A stretch of 40,176 nt of DNA from positions 2,400,096 through 2,440,271 of the forward strand of contig CP070806.1 of the NCBI GenBank assembly GCA_020343675.1, given 5' to 3'. The notes below the pieces were generated by a model. The model was not told the origin of the DNA. It did no database searches and saw nothing but the letters and a program-made list of their open reading frames with translations. This document shows, one piece after another, positions 32,641 through 40,176 of this stretch (positions are counted from its first letter, which is position 1; the number at the start of each line of letters is the position of its first letter). The DNA is from Phycisphaerales bacterium (GTDB lineage Bacteria > Planctomycetota > Phycisphaerae > Sedimentisphaerales > Anaerobacaceae). A program made the translations under genes and the position numbers.

Positions 32641-34182
32641 TCAGAGACCATGCCCCAGACCCGGATCGGTCTGAGCGCCGGTGTCTTCGTCAAGACGAAT
32701 CCTCCCCGCTTTCGTATCTTCTCCGTGCCCCGGCTGGACAGCCGTGTGCGCTATGGCCTTCTGCCAGCGCTGCTCTACCGTCGGCATATAAGGCGCCAGC
32801 AAGGCAACCCCCGCCCATGCTATCAGGCAGGTTACCGCCCCGACAACGGCGCCGACCTTCAGCCACTCAAAGAAACGGATACTGGTCCGATAGCGTTTTT
32901 CCAGCATGCCCAGCGCGACAATGTTGGCCGTCGAGCCAATCATGGTAATGTTGCCCCCCAGGCATGTCCCTTGCACAAGGGCCCAGACCAGCGGCGTCTG
33001 TTCAAGCTTGTCCACCACCGGGAGAAATACGGCCGCAAAAACAATGTTGTCCACGAAGGCCGAGCCAATCGCGGAGACCCCGATGATCACCGGCGTCAGT
33101 AGCGAAGGCTGGTCGCCAAATACGTGCTGAAAGTAATCCGAAATTGTCTCCGTCACGCGCGTCTCTTCCAGCGTCCCGGCCACGGCGAAGAGCATCATGA
33201 AAAACAAGAGCGTCCACCATTCGACGTCGGCCTCGATGTAATGCCGGGACCGCTCATGTCGCCACATCATCAGAAACCCGGCGATTACAAGAGGAGCGAC
33301 GATCAGAACCGTATTCGGCGCCAGACCCAGTCGCGCCTCCAGATGGTGGTGGGAAGCGATAAACAGGATCATGCCGGCCAGAATCGCCAGTCCGCGCCGA
33401 TACGGCACCTGCACGAGCGGACCCAATCCCAATCCCAGCTGACGCCGGGCCTCCAGGCGTTCGGACAGCACAGCAATGTCCTTGCGGAACCACCACATCA
33501 GAATACCCATCGTGATTGCGAGCGTTACAACCATGATGGGGAACGACCACGCCAGGAAATCGATGAATCGAAGTGGAGGTGTAGAGTTCTGTCCGATCAG
33601 GATCCCCACCGGATTGCCCAGCATGGTCCCGCTCGAACCCACGTTCGTTCCCATCACAGCGATAATCAAAAAGGGAACGGGTCGTACCTTCAGTGTGTCA
33701 CAGACCTGAAAGATCAGGGTAGCGACAAAGACAATCGATGTCACTTCGTCCACGGCACAGGCCATGAATGCCCCGAGGACAACAGTAATCGCCACAAACC
33801 TTGACCCGGTCATGCCCGGCACGCCGATAACGCTCTGGATGATCCATGTGAACAGACCCAGCTCCTTGAGGACGCCCACCGTCACCATCATCCCAACCAG
33901 AAACAGGATCACGTCCAGCTTGCACTCGCGAAGGAAAGTAGGCAAACTCAGCACATTGCTTCCCATCAGGGCCCCGATGCCAACAAACGCTATCGCCAGG
34001 CGAAACTTCCAGAATAGAAGAGTGGCCATAATAATGACCATGAAGATCGAACAGGAGATGACTTGTTGTCGATCCAGCCCGATGGAATGTGTGAGCAGTC
34101 CCACGAGAGTGGGGACGACCAACAACACACCTGCACGACCGCCTCTCTGAAGAGCACTCGTCTTGTCTTGTAGCTTCAGCAT
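32641..34182 (-). CDS. ArsB/NhaD/SLC13-type ion transporter permease
   Basis: 513 residues with about 11-12 hydrophobic helices and the duplicated layout of the ion transporter superfamily (ArsB, NhaD, CitM, SLC13). Matching re-entrant-type motifs occur in both halves: VDEVTSIVFVATLIF...NVGSSGTMLGNPVG and VDNIVFAAVFLPVV...LGGNITMIGSTANIV. Substrate could be sodium/proton, dicarboxylate, sulfate or arsenite, and the sequence does not settle it. The 3' end is long, charged and low in hydrophobicity. The ATG is 3 bases downstream of the EIIA-CBS stop, so the two are one operon. Identity as a superfamily permease is secure; the substrate is not. Confidence 0.86.
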   Translation of the reverse strand: MLKLQDKTSALQRGGRAGVLLVVPTLVGLLTHSIGLDRQQVISCSIFMVIIMATLLFWKFRLAIAFVGIGALMGSNVLSLPTFLRECKLDVILFLVGMMVTVGVLKELGLFTWIIQSVIGVPGMTGSRFVAITVVLGAFMACAVDEVTSIVFVATLIFQVCDTLKVRPVPFLIIAVMGTNVGSSGTMLGNPVGILIGQNSTPPLRFIDFLAWSFPIMVVTLAITMGILMWWFRKDIAVLSERLEARRQLGLGLGPLVQVPYRRGLAILAGMILFIASHHHLEARLGLAPNTVLIVAPLVIAGFLMMWRHERSRHYIEADVEWWTLLFFMMLFAVAGTLEETRVTETISDYFQHVFGDQPSLLTPVIIGVSAIGSAFVDNIVFAAVFLPVVDKLEQTPLVWALVQGTCLGGNITMIGSTANIVALGMLEKRYRTSIRFFEWLKVGAVVGAVTCLIAWAGVALLAPYMPTVEQRWQKAIAHTAVQPGHGEDTKAGRIRLDEDTGAQTDPGLGHGL

Positions 34183-34185
34183 GGC

Positions 34186-35118
34186 CTACTCCCGCAGGAT
34201 CTTGCTTAGAAATGTTTCGAGCGAAACGACACCCACAAGCCTCTTTCCTTGTAGAACGTACGCCCAATTCGTCCGCTCGCGGGTAATCTGCTTGGCGACC
34301 TGAACTGCAGGCTCATCGACCTGGACGATGGCATATTCATCGGTCATAATTTCGGTGAGCCAGGTCTGGCTCTCTTTGCGAAGAATCTCAGCGAACGGCT
34401 CGAAATTCATGATAGGGGTCAGGTCGTCCATCCAGAGAATATACTCAGGCAGACACACACGAAGCAGCTCGTGCGTGGAGACCACGCCAACCAGGTCACC
34501 GTCTTTGTCCAGAACCGGCAGCTCGTTGAGGCGGTGCCGCACAAACAGATCAATGGCTCGCTCCAGCGTATCATGTTCCAGCAGCTTCACCTCGATGGGG
34601 TCCATGATGTCGCGGGCCCGCAGATGGTCGGGCAGGGCCACGCCTCCCTCGTCAAAGAAGTTCCAGACCTTCTCGCGCGTCGATAAGCTCGAAACGACCT
34701 CAGCGGTCGTTGGATCCTGGCAAATCTTGGCCACACAACTGACGCTCTGCAGGTATGCTCCCGGGGCGTGCTTCGGCGCCAACGTCAGGATAATGAGCTT
34801 AATAAGATTCTCCGGCTGCCCGCTGTCGTAAACGATTCCGTTTCGCGATGTCGCCACGGCTACCACAATCTCGTCCAGCGCCTCCAACTTTGCATGGGGC
34901 ATGGCAATCCCCGGCCCCACGATCGTGGGGACATCTGCCTCGCGAGCCAGCACGGCCTTGTAGGCCTCCTCCACATTTCCGATGCCGCGCTCGTACGCCA
35001 GCAGGCGCAGCATCTCAAGTAGAAGCGTGTCTCGGTCAGCCTGCTCGGTCTGGCACATAACTTGCGAGGGCCTCAAGAGCGAGGAGAACTTGATGTCAGC
35101 GTTATTTTGCAGAGCCAT
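34186..35118 (-). CDS. EIIA(Ntr/Fru)-like domain fused to a CBS pair
   Basis: 310 residues. An N-terminal PTS EIIA (fructose/nitrogen type) domain occupies about 10-160, with GPGIAMPHAKL placing the phospho-accepting His at 75. Two CBS domains follow (about 167-220 and 254-310), with LNELPVLDKDGDLVGVVS and GKRLVGVVSLE, a module that senses adenine nucleotides or ions in many transporters. No other PTS protein is encoded nearby. The gene sits 3 bases before a permease gene, so I infer it gates or regulates that transporter in response to phosphorylation and ligand binding. Same-operon pairing of EIIA/CBS proteins with ion transporter superfamily members recurs in bacteria. A promoter lies about 80-107 bases upstream. 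Confidence 0.86.
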   Translation of the reverse strand: MALQNNADIKFSSLLRPSQVMCQTEQADRDTLLLEMLRLLAYERGIGNVEEAYKAVLAREADVPTIVGPGIAMPHAKLEALDEIVVAVATSRNGIVYDSGQPENLIKLIILTLAPKHAPGAYLQSVSCVAKICQDPTTAEVVSSLSTREKVWNFFDEGGVALPDHLRARDIMDPIEVKLLEHDTLERAIDLFVRHRLNELPVLDKDGDLVGVVSTHELLRVCLPEYILWMDDLTPIMNFEPFAEILRKESQTWLTEIMTDEYAIVQVDEPAVQVAKQITRERTNWAYVLQGKRLVGVVSLETFLSKILRE

Positions 35119-35197
35119 ATATCATTACCACATAGAAAAGATGATGCCGTCACCGGCAATCCGAATGTCACTGCAACTCTCATCAATGTTTGGCCAC

Positions 35198-35225
35198 ATA
35201 TTAACGCTCTTGTTCTCCGTGTCAA
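35198..35225 (-). promoter_or_regulatory. Sigma-70-type promoter for the EIIA-CBS/permease operon
   Basis: On the minus strand a perfect TTGACA (35225-35220) is followed after 16 bases by TAATAT (35203-35198). Transcription would start near 35190, leaving a leader of about 70 bases before the ATG at 35118. I see no operator or riboswitch fold in the leader. Confidence 0.45.
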
Positions 35226-35380
35226 CAATTCTTTGGGCAGGAACGTCTCGAGCCGGGCGGCTTTGTTGTCTCCGGAGAATAGAGAGAATTCACAGATCCG
35301 AACCTCCGCATTAAGGGATCGGCGGCCACGATGCTCCACGTTTCCCTCTTCATCGAGGGAACCGTCGAGGCCCTTGTTTG

Positions 35381-36035
35381 TCAGCTTCTTTTCTCGATTT
35401 GCCTGATCAGACTTTGGAAGATGAAGAAGTGGAAGGGAAGGAATATGCACCAATAGGGCTTTCCGAACACGGCCCGGGGCTGATAGCAGGCCTTCACGAG
35501 CAGCCGGTTCTTGTCTGCTTCCGGGTCGATCCGGGACTGAAGCCACGCTTTGCCGGGCAGCTTCATTTCGGCCCCCAACAGAAGCATCGTATCTCGCTTG
35601 AGATCTTCGATCCGCCAAAAGTCAATGACGTCGCCAATTCGCAAGCTGGAGGAGCTTCTTCTGCCGCGCACGGATCTGACTCCCAGGAGGAGTCGATCGA
35701 CCGCACCCCGAAGCCGCCACAGCCAATTGCCGTGAAACCAGCCCTCCTTGCCCCCGATCCTGCAGACCGAACGAAAGAGCGAAGAGGCGCTCTTTTCGGT
35801 CAAAAGTGAATACAAGCTTGTAGGGCTCGCCTGTTTTTTCGGGCTTTTCCAGGACACCAACGAGGTATTTGATCACGTCGCGAATGCCAATCAGCTGGCA
35901 CCTCGTTTTGGCCCAGTGCGGCACCAGACCTATCGGCAGGTTTTTTACCAGATGTTCGATGATCTCATACGAAGCGCTGCCCGAACCGATAATGATGGCC
36001 GCGCGCAAAACCGCCGCCGGGACGGCAAATTGCAG
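35381..36035 (-). pseudogene. Decayed NAD(P)-binding/DUF2867 gene (YbjT-like family)
   Basis: Two minus-strand frames together give a broken SDR-type NAD(P)-binding protein with a C-terminal DUF2867 domain. The upstream frame has LRAAIIIGSGSASYEIIEHL and CQLIGIRDVIKYLVGVLEKP. The downstream frame has GGKEGWFHGNWLWRLRGAVD, LRIGDVIDFWRIEDL and AEMKLPGKAWLQSRIDP. The N-terminal Rossmann part (about 120 residues) is absent, a TGA lies just above 36035, and about 100 residues between the two parts are missing; the join needs a frameshift near 35760-35800. This is clearly a remnant. It separates the permease operon from the beta-helix gene. Function of intact relatives is not well established. Confidence 0.7.
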
Positions 36036-36135
36036 CAGAGAAGACTGTCATCGGCCGACGCCATCGTCGTTTCTTCCGCCGGATCATTCGCTCTCTTGTG
36101 TTTGTGTCGTTAATCTCTCAGTGCTCGCAAGTCGG

Positions 36136-37413
36136 CTAATTCAATGATTCGTCGGCCCCCACGTCGGGTTTGGCCCCGCGCGGTTGTCCGTCGATGTCCT
36201 CAGTGACTTCGGTCAGAGCGAGGCCCCGGTCAATGGCTTCGACCGCTGCCCCCTTGAGATGCAGGTCTCCGCGTTCCGGATATACAAAAGCGTGCGTGAA
36301 GTCTCCGATAAGGTTGCTGTGAAATGCTATTTCGCTCTCAGATTCATTTCTGATTCGCGGCCCGCTGAAGAGGTTGTTGGCGACCACCAGGCCATCATTC
36401 GTAAATACCATCCGAATCAAACGTCCCATCCGGCTTTGCGGATCGTGAATCGTGTTGTTGAGGACCCTGCAATCCTTGGTATATACCGTCACGATTCCGG
36501 CTTCCGGCGCTCTGGTGATAAAGTTGTTCCTGGCTATGAAGCGAACACAATGATATTGGACGTCGGCTGGCCGATGCGGATTCCCGAGTTGCAAGCCGAC
36601 ATCACAATCGATGACGATGTTGCGTTCGACCACACAGTCCTGTGAATCATGCCAGATGAATATCGCGCCCCGTCCTTCATAGGTCCTTCCTTGAATCCCC
36701 ACAAACACATTGTCACTGATGGTCCAGTCTTTGGCATACATCACGTCGATGCCGGCGATATAGTTCCCCTGGGCAATGTCGGCCGCATCGTCACTGAGGC
36801 GTTTAGGCCGGTCGTTGTAGAACAGGCAGTATTGCACGCGACATTCTCTCGGACGAATGGCGTCGCGATTCTCTTCGGGCACCTTCACGCCTTTGACGCC
36901 GCGTTGCCAGATGTTGTGAATGATGCAATTGTAAATCGTCAATTTCTGAACGTTTGTCTGGGAGTTAATCTTGAAACCGTTCCACTTGATATTCTGAATG
37001 GTCAGATCTGCAATGGTCACGCCGGAACAGGCACGGATGCCCAGCAGTTCCCCGTCGCGACTCTGCGCGCCGTCGATGATCACACGCTCGCGCTGACCGG
37101 ATGCGCTGCGCAGCGTAACGCCGTCGGCGGCAATTTGCACATAATGAGGCATCATGTAGTGACCATCCGCAACGAGGATGGTTTGTCCCGGCTGGGCCTG
37201 TTTGACTGCGTCGATCAACTCGTGGACGTCAGAGACTTCAACCGTAAGTCCCGGCCGTCGAGGCAGCGAGGGAGCCTTTGGAAACCACGTTTCCTCAGGC
37301 ATCTCCACACCATGAGCCGATGGCGCAATCGACAATACTGCCAGGACAAGAAACGCACCACATAGAATCACTCTTGTGTATTGATTTGCCACTCTGCTCA
37401 AGCGTCCGCCCAA
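36136..37413 (-). CDS. Secreted right-handed beta-helix protein (lyase/NosD-like fold)
   Basis: 425 residues. A signal peptide (VILCGAFLVLAVLSIAPSAHG) is followed by AVKQAQPGQTILVADGHY and GVTLRSASGQRERVIIDG, the usual start of planctomycete parallel beta-helix proteins of the polysaccharide lyase 6/NosD/pectate-lyase-like type. Repeated turns such as GVTIADLTIQN, NCIIHNI, DNVFVGI, RNIVIDC and NNFITRA build the helix. The C-terminus IDGQPRGAKPDVGADE is the common end of such proteins. No catalytic set can be assigned, so lyase activity is possible but unproven. The TTG at 37413 has AAAGG immediately adjacent, too close to serve, so translation may begin at the GTG at 37392 or 37374. A good promoter lies upstream. 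Confidence 0.82.
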   Translation of the reverse strand: MGGRLSRVANQYTRVILCGAFLVLAVLSIAPSAHGVEMPEETWFPKAPSLPRRPGLTVEVSDVHELIDAVKQAQPGQTILVADGHYMMPHYVQIAADGVTLRSASGQRERVIIDGAQSRDGELLGIRACSGVTIADLTIQNIKWNGFKINSQTNVQKLTIYNCIIHNIWQRGVKGVKVPEENRDAIRPRECRVQYCLFYNDRPKRLSDDAADIAQGNYIAGIDVMYAKDWTISDNVFVGIQGRTYEGRGAIFIWHDSQDCVVERNIVIDCDVGLQLGNPHRPADVQYHCVRFIARNNFITRAPEAGIVTVYTKDCRVLNNTIHDPQSRMGRLIRMVFTNDGLVVANNLFSGPRIRNESESEIAFHSNLIGDFTHAFVYPERGDLHLKGAAVEAIDRGLALTEVTEDIDGQPRGAKPDVGADESLN

Positions 37414-37442
37414 CCTTTCTGATCATTCGCGATACGGACGAT

Positions 37443-37471
37443 CCTATAGCCTAAATTGGGACCTCCGTCAA
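37443..37471 (-). promoter_or_regulatory. Sigma-70-type promoter for the beta-helix gene
   Basis: On the minus strand TTGACG (37471-37466) is followed after 17 bases by TATAGG (37448-37443). Expected start of transcription is near 37436, a short leader before the beta-helix gene. It is only about 50 bases from the divergent promoter of the aldo/keto reductase gene. Confidence 0.5.
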
Positions 37472-37520
37472 ATCAATTCCAGCCGCCAGATAAGGCAACG
37501 AGTCCGCCATTATTCACTCG

Positions 37521-37549
37521 ATGACAAATCGGAGGCAAATCCTTATAAT
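37521..37549 (+). promoter_or_regulatory. Strong sigma-70-type promoter for the aldo/keto reductase gene
   Basis: ATGACA (37521-37526) and a perfect TATAAT (37544-37549) are 17 bases apart. Transcription should start near 37556, which excludes the in-frame ATG at 37521 as the start of the gene and supports ATG 37599. Confidence 0.6.
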
Positions 37550-37598
37550 TGTGGGGATTTCAGTTGAGTTAGCAAAACATAACGGAAAGGAACACCAA

Positions 37599-38573
37599 AT
37601 GAATAATCGCGTTATTCTCGGCGCTACGGGATTGGAGGTCTCACCCGTTTGTTTCGGCACATGGCAGCTCAGCCCTCGCTTCTGGGGCGGACAATCTAAA
37701 ACGGATGTATTGGCCGCCATGAACACGGCTTTCGACGCTGGAATAAACTTCTTCGACACCGCAGACGCCTATGGCGACGGCTACGCTGAAGCGGTCGTGG
37801 GTGAGTTTCTCGCCGACAAATCCCGCGACGACGTTGTCATCTGCACAAAGGTCTTCAACCATTTCAATCCCGACGGATCGCGCTATCCGGACCTATCGCC
37901 CGCACACATACGCCAGCGCTGCGATCTGCAACTGCAACGCATGGGTGTCGAGACAATTGATCTTTATCTTCTTCACTTGTTCGACCCGGCCACGGCCTTG
38001 GCCGACGTGGCGCAGACTCTGGATTCGCTTAAGAAAGAAGGAAAGATACGTACATATGGCGTCAGCAACCACACCGTGGAGCAGCTTCGCGCACAGCGGC
38101 GTTTTGGCGCCTACGACGCCGCCCAGCCGTGCTATAGCCTTGTGGATGCGAAAATCGAAAACGATTTATTACCTTACTGCGAATCGGAGAACGTCGGCGT
38201 AATGGTCTATTCACCCATGCACAAAGGACTGCTCACGGGCAAATACTCCGGCACTGAGACTTTCACCGATTTCCGCAAACATCTTCCCGACTTCCAGGGA
38301 GAACGCTTCCGGGCAATCGCGGGGGCGGTCCAGGGCCTGGCGCCGCTGGCGGAGAAGTATCAACTCACCACGTATCAGCTGATACTGACCGCCACATTGA
38401 TGCATCCGGCCATCCACGTGGCCGTGGTCGGAATTAAGAATCCATCTCAGATTCAAGAAGCGATTGGCGCGATGGACAAAACAATCTCCAGGGAAGACTA
38501 TTTCGCGGTCCGCAAAGCACTCGCAGTGGGTGGGATATCGAAGATAAAAGACGCTTCCGGCCAGAAGAAGTAA
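37599..38573 (+). CDS. Aldo/keto reductase
   Basis: 324 residues from ATG 37599; AAAGGA is about 8 bases upstream. A longer frame reaches 37521, but the promoter lies there. The AKR barrel shows GINFFDTADAYGDGYAEAVVG (Asp and Tyr of the catalytic tetrad), VVICTKVFN (Lys) and DLYLLHLFDP (His), in order. The C-terminal NADPH-binding part ends in VAVVGIKNPSQIQEAIGAMD. Such enzymes reduce sugar aldehydes, ketones or xenobiotics with NADPH; the substrate is unknown. It sits beside carbohydrate-related genes and about 90 bases before a sulfatase gene, perhaps co-transcribed with it. Confidence 0.92.
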   Translation: MNNRVILGATGLEVSPVCFGTWQLSPRFWGGQSKTDVLAAMNTAFDAGINFFDTADAYGDGYAEAVVGEFLADKSRDDVVICTKVFNHFNPDGSRYPDLSPAHIRQRCDLQLQRMGVETIDLYLLHLFDPATALADVAQTLDSLKKEGKIRTYGVSNHTVEQLRAQRRFGAYDAAQPCYSLVDAKIENDLLPYCESENVGVMVYSPMHKGLLTGKYSGTETFTDFRKHLPDFQGERFRAIAGAVQGLAPLAEKYQLTTYQLILTATLMHPAIHVAVVGIKNPSQIQEAIGAMDKTISREDYFAVRKALAVGGISKIKDASGQKK

Positions 38574-38664
38574 CACCAATGCAATGGCTAAATCACACCT
38601 CCTGGCCTCCACGTAACGGGACCGAGAGACTGTGTGGATATGGCAGTGATAGAGGGCGACAGAC

Positions 38665-40134
38665 ATGGCATTTGGACCGACCAGACGAGATTTTCTAAAA
38701 TACGGGGCATGCCTTGCCGCCCAGGCCCTACTGCCTGTCGGCACGCGCGGCGCAACGAAGGACTCTTCCGCCCCGCCCAATTTTGTCTTCATCCTTGTTG
38801 ACGACCTCGGCTGGGCGGATGTGAGCTGCTACGGCAGCGATCTGCACGAGACGCCCAATATCGACCGGCTGGCCCAACAAGCAATGCGGTTCACCGATGC
38901 GTACGCTGCAGCACCGGTATGCTCGCCGACCCGCGCTTCGATCATGACGGGCAAGTACCCGGCCAAGCTGCACATGACCATCTGGTATGAAAGCTCGGCG
39001 AACCCGCCGCAGAACCGAAGGCTTATCCCGCCGGTGACGCAAGGCAATCTACCTCATGAGCAGGTGACCATCGCCGAAGTGCTCAAGGAGGCCGGATACT
39101 TCACGGCTCACGTGGGCAAGTGGCATCTGGGCGACGCCGGACATTACCCCGAGACGCAGGGCTTCGACGTCAACATCGGTGGGACCTTCTGGGGCGCCCC
39201 GGCCACATTTTTCTATCCCTATGGCGGTTCGAGCCGGTGGGGCGGGGAGTTTAGATATGTGCCGCACCTCGAATTCGGCCGTGAAGGTGAGTACCTAACC
39301 GACCGCCTGACTGATGAGGCGATTAGCCTTCTGGACAAGGTCAAGGATAAGCCGTTCTTTTTGAACCTCTGCTATCACACGGTGCACACCCCAATCGAAG
39401 GCAAGCCCGAGCTGGTTCAACACTATAAGAAGAAGGTCAAACTCGGCATGCGCCATCAGAACTATGAATATGCCGCTATGGTCCACAGTCTCGACGAGAA
39501 TGTCGGCCGAATTCTGGCGAAGCTGAACACGCTCGGCATCGCCGACCGCACGGTGGTCATTTTCTTCTCCGACAACGGCGGCTTCATCAACAAGTACAAG
39601 ACAAAAACCGTCACGGACAACTATCCGTTGCGCTCGGGCAAAGGCTCACTGTACGAAGGAGGCGTCCGGGCGCCGCTGATTGTGAAATGGCCGGGCGTAA
39701 CCGAAGCCGGCAGCACGTGCCGAGAGGCGGTCAGCTCGATTGATTTCTACAGGACGATTCTCGATATAAGCGGCCGCTCCGGCGACGCAAAGCACAATGC
39801 CGAACTGGATGGCCTTAGCCTGGTGCCCTTGCTCAGGAACCCGAACGCCAGGCTGAAGCGTGATGCCCTCTATTGGCACTACCCCCATTACTATCCCACG
39901 ACCAGCCCGGTCAGCTCAGTTCGCCAGGGCGACTGGAAGCTGCTCGAGTACTTTGAGGACGACCGCGTCGAACTGTACAACCTCACCAGCGACATGGGTG
40001 AGCAAAACGACCTTTCAGAAGAAATGCCCGAGAGGGTCGCGGAACTGCGAAGACGCCTGGAAGCCTGGCGCAGGACGGGCGATGCTCAGATGCCCGTGGC
40101 AAATCCACGGTACAAATCCAGGAACAGCAAGTAG
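38665..40134 (+). CDS. Tat-exported arylsulfatase-type sulfatase
   Basis: 489 residues. The N-terminus has a twin-arginine signal (TRRDFLKYGACLAAQALLPV). Metal-site Asp pair in FILVDDLGWADVSCYG and the sulfatase signature CSPTRASIMTGKYP follow; Cys86 is the residue converted to formylglycine, and the Pro-x-Arg of the recognition sequence is intact. HVGKWHLGD and FFSDNGG, the conserved later sulfatase motifs, are also present. The protein ends in the usual C-terminal subdomain (WHYPHYYP, VRQGDWKLLEYFEDD). It should be a periplasmic sulfatase of family S1 acting on sulfated polysaccharide; specificity cannot be read. A formylglycine-generating or radical-SAM maturase gene is not in this window. 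GAGGG lies about 9 bases before the ATG. Confidence 0.93.
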   Translation: MAFGPTRRDFLKYGACLAAQALLPVGTRGATKDSSAPPNFVFILVDDLGWADVSCYGSDLHETPNIDRLAQQAMRFTDAYAAAPVCSPTRASIMTGKYPAKLHMTIWYESSANPPQNRRLIPPVTQGNLPHEQVTIAEVLKEAGYFTAHVGKWHLGDAGHYPETQGFDVNIGGTFWGAPATFFYPYGGSSRWGGEFRYVPHLEFGREGEYLTDRLTDEAISLLDKVKDKPFFLNLCYHTVHTPIEGKPELVQHYKKKVKLGMRHQNYEYAAMVHSLDENVGRILAKLNTLGIADRTVVIFFSDNGGFINKYKTKTVTDNYPLRSGKGSLYEGGVRAPLIVKWPGVTEAGSTCREAVSSIDFYRTILDISGRSGDAKHNAELDGLSLVPLLRNPNARLKRDALYWHYPHYYPTTSPVSSVRQGDWKLLEYFEDDRVELYNLTSDMGEQNDLSEEMPERVAELRRRLEAWRRTGDAQMPVANPRYKSRNSK

Positions 40135-40176
40135 GGCGGCCGTGACAAGATTGACGCTGTCTGAAGGGAATTACCG

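Noticed and set aside
1-40176. CRISPR array, tRNA or rRNA genes, intact insertion sequence
   Set aside because: I saw no regularly spaced repeats, no clover-leaf-like tRNA sequence, no rRNA signature and no transposase motif anywhere in the window.

Overview
The window looks like a piece of a free-living, Gram-negative, anaerobic or facultative bacterium, most likely a planctomycete of the Phycisphaerae or a close relative. Supporting this are an EF-G of the spirochaete/planctomycete/deltaproteobacterial (spd) and mitochondrial type, two sulfatase-type genes at the window edges, a MoxR/DUF58/BatA operon with DUF4159 and DUF4175-like members, multiheme cytochromes with up to 26 haem motifs, and gene-poor spacers carrying short decayed repeats. 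This is inferred from gene content; no rRNA or tRNA gene was seen.

Layout. 1-719 (-): start of a secreted protein that runs off the left edge, probably a sulfatase with an N-terminal accessory domain. 720-1899: about 1.2 kb without an intact gene, holding an RHS/YD-repeat remnant and short repeats. 1900-3996 (+): EF-G. 4038-5843 (-): GH15 glucoamylase/trehalase-like enzyme. 6286-20893 (+): eight genes, nearly all overlapping by 1-4 bases: TPR/HExxH metallopeptidase, DUF4159 protein, MoxR ATPase, DUF58 protein, BatA-like vWA protein, 1184-residue DUF4175-like coiled-coil protein, a second vWA-like membrane protein with a damaged MIDAS, and a caspase-fold protein without the catalytic cysteine. 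20912-24009 (-): PQQ/BamB-like propeller and a GH26 enzyme with an F5/8-type domain. 24091-31815 (-): five-gene cytochrome operon (octahaem, cytochrome b/multihaem c fusion, trihaem, NHL propeller, 26-haem), 45 c-haem motifs in all. 31772-32483 (-): a decayed coding-like segment. 32641-35118 (-): EIIA-CBS fusion and an ArsB/NhaD/SLC13-type permease. 35381-36035 (-): decayed NAD(P)-binding/DUF2867 gene. 36136-37413 (-): secreted beta-helix protein. 37599-38573 (+): aldo/keto reductase. 38665-40134 (+): Tat-exported sulfatase.

How the parts fit. The GH15, GH26, beta-helix, PQQ-propeller and sulfatase genes suggest a polysaccharide-degrading lifestyle. The cytochrome operon pairs an inner-membrane quinone-linked cytochrome b/c protein with periplasmic or extracellular multihaem carriers and an NHL propeller, as expected for an electron conduit that respires a periplasmic or extracellular acceptor; no porin or terminal reductase is visible. 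The MoxR operon reads as a membrane-associated ATPase/vWA chaperone machine with two unusual partners, a peptidase at the front and a pseudo-caspase at the back. It and the cytochrome operon are the two most interesting systems here.
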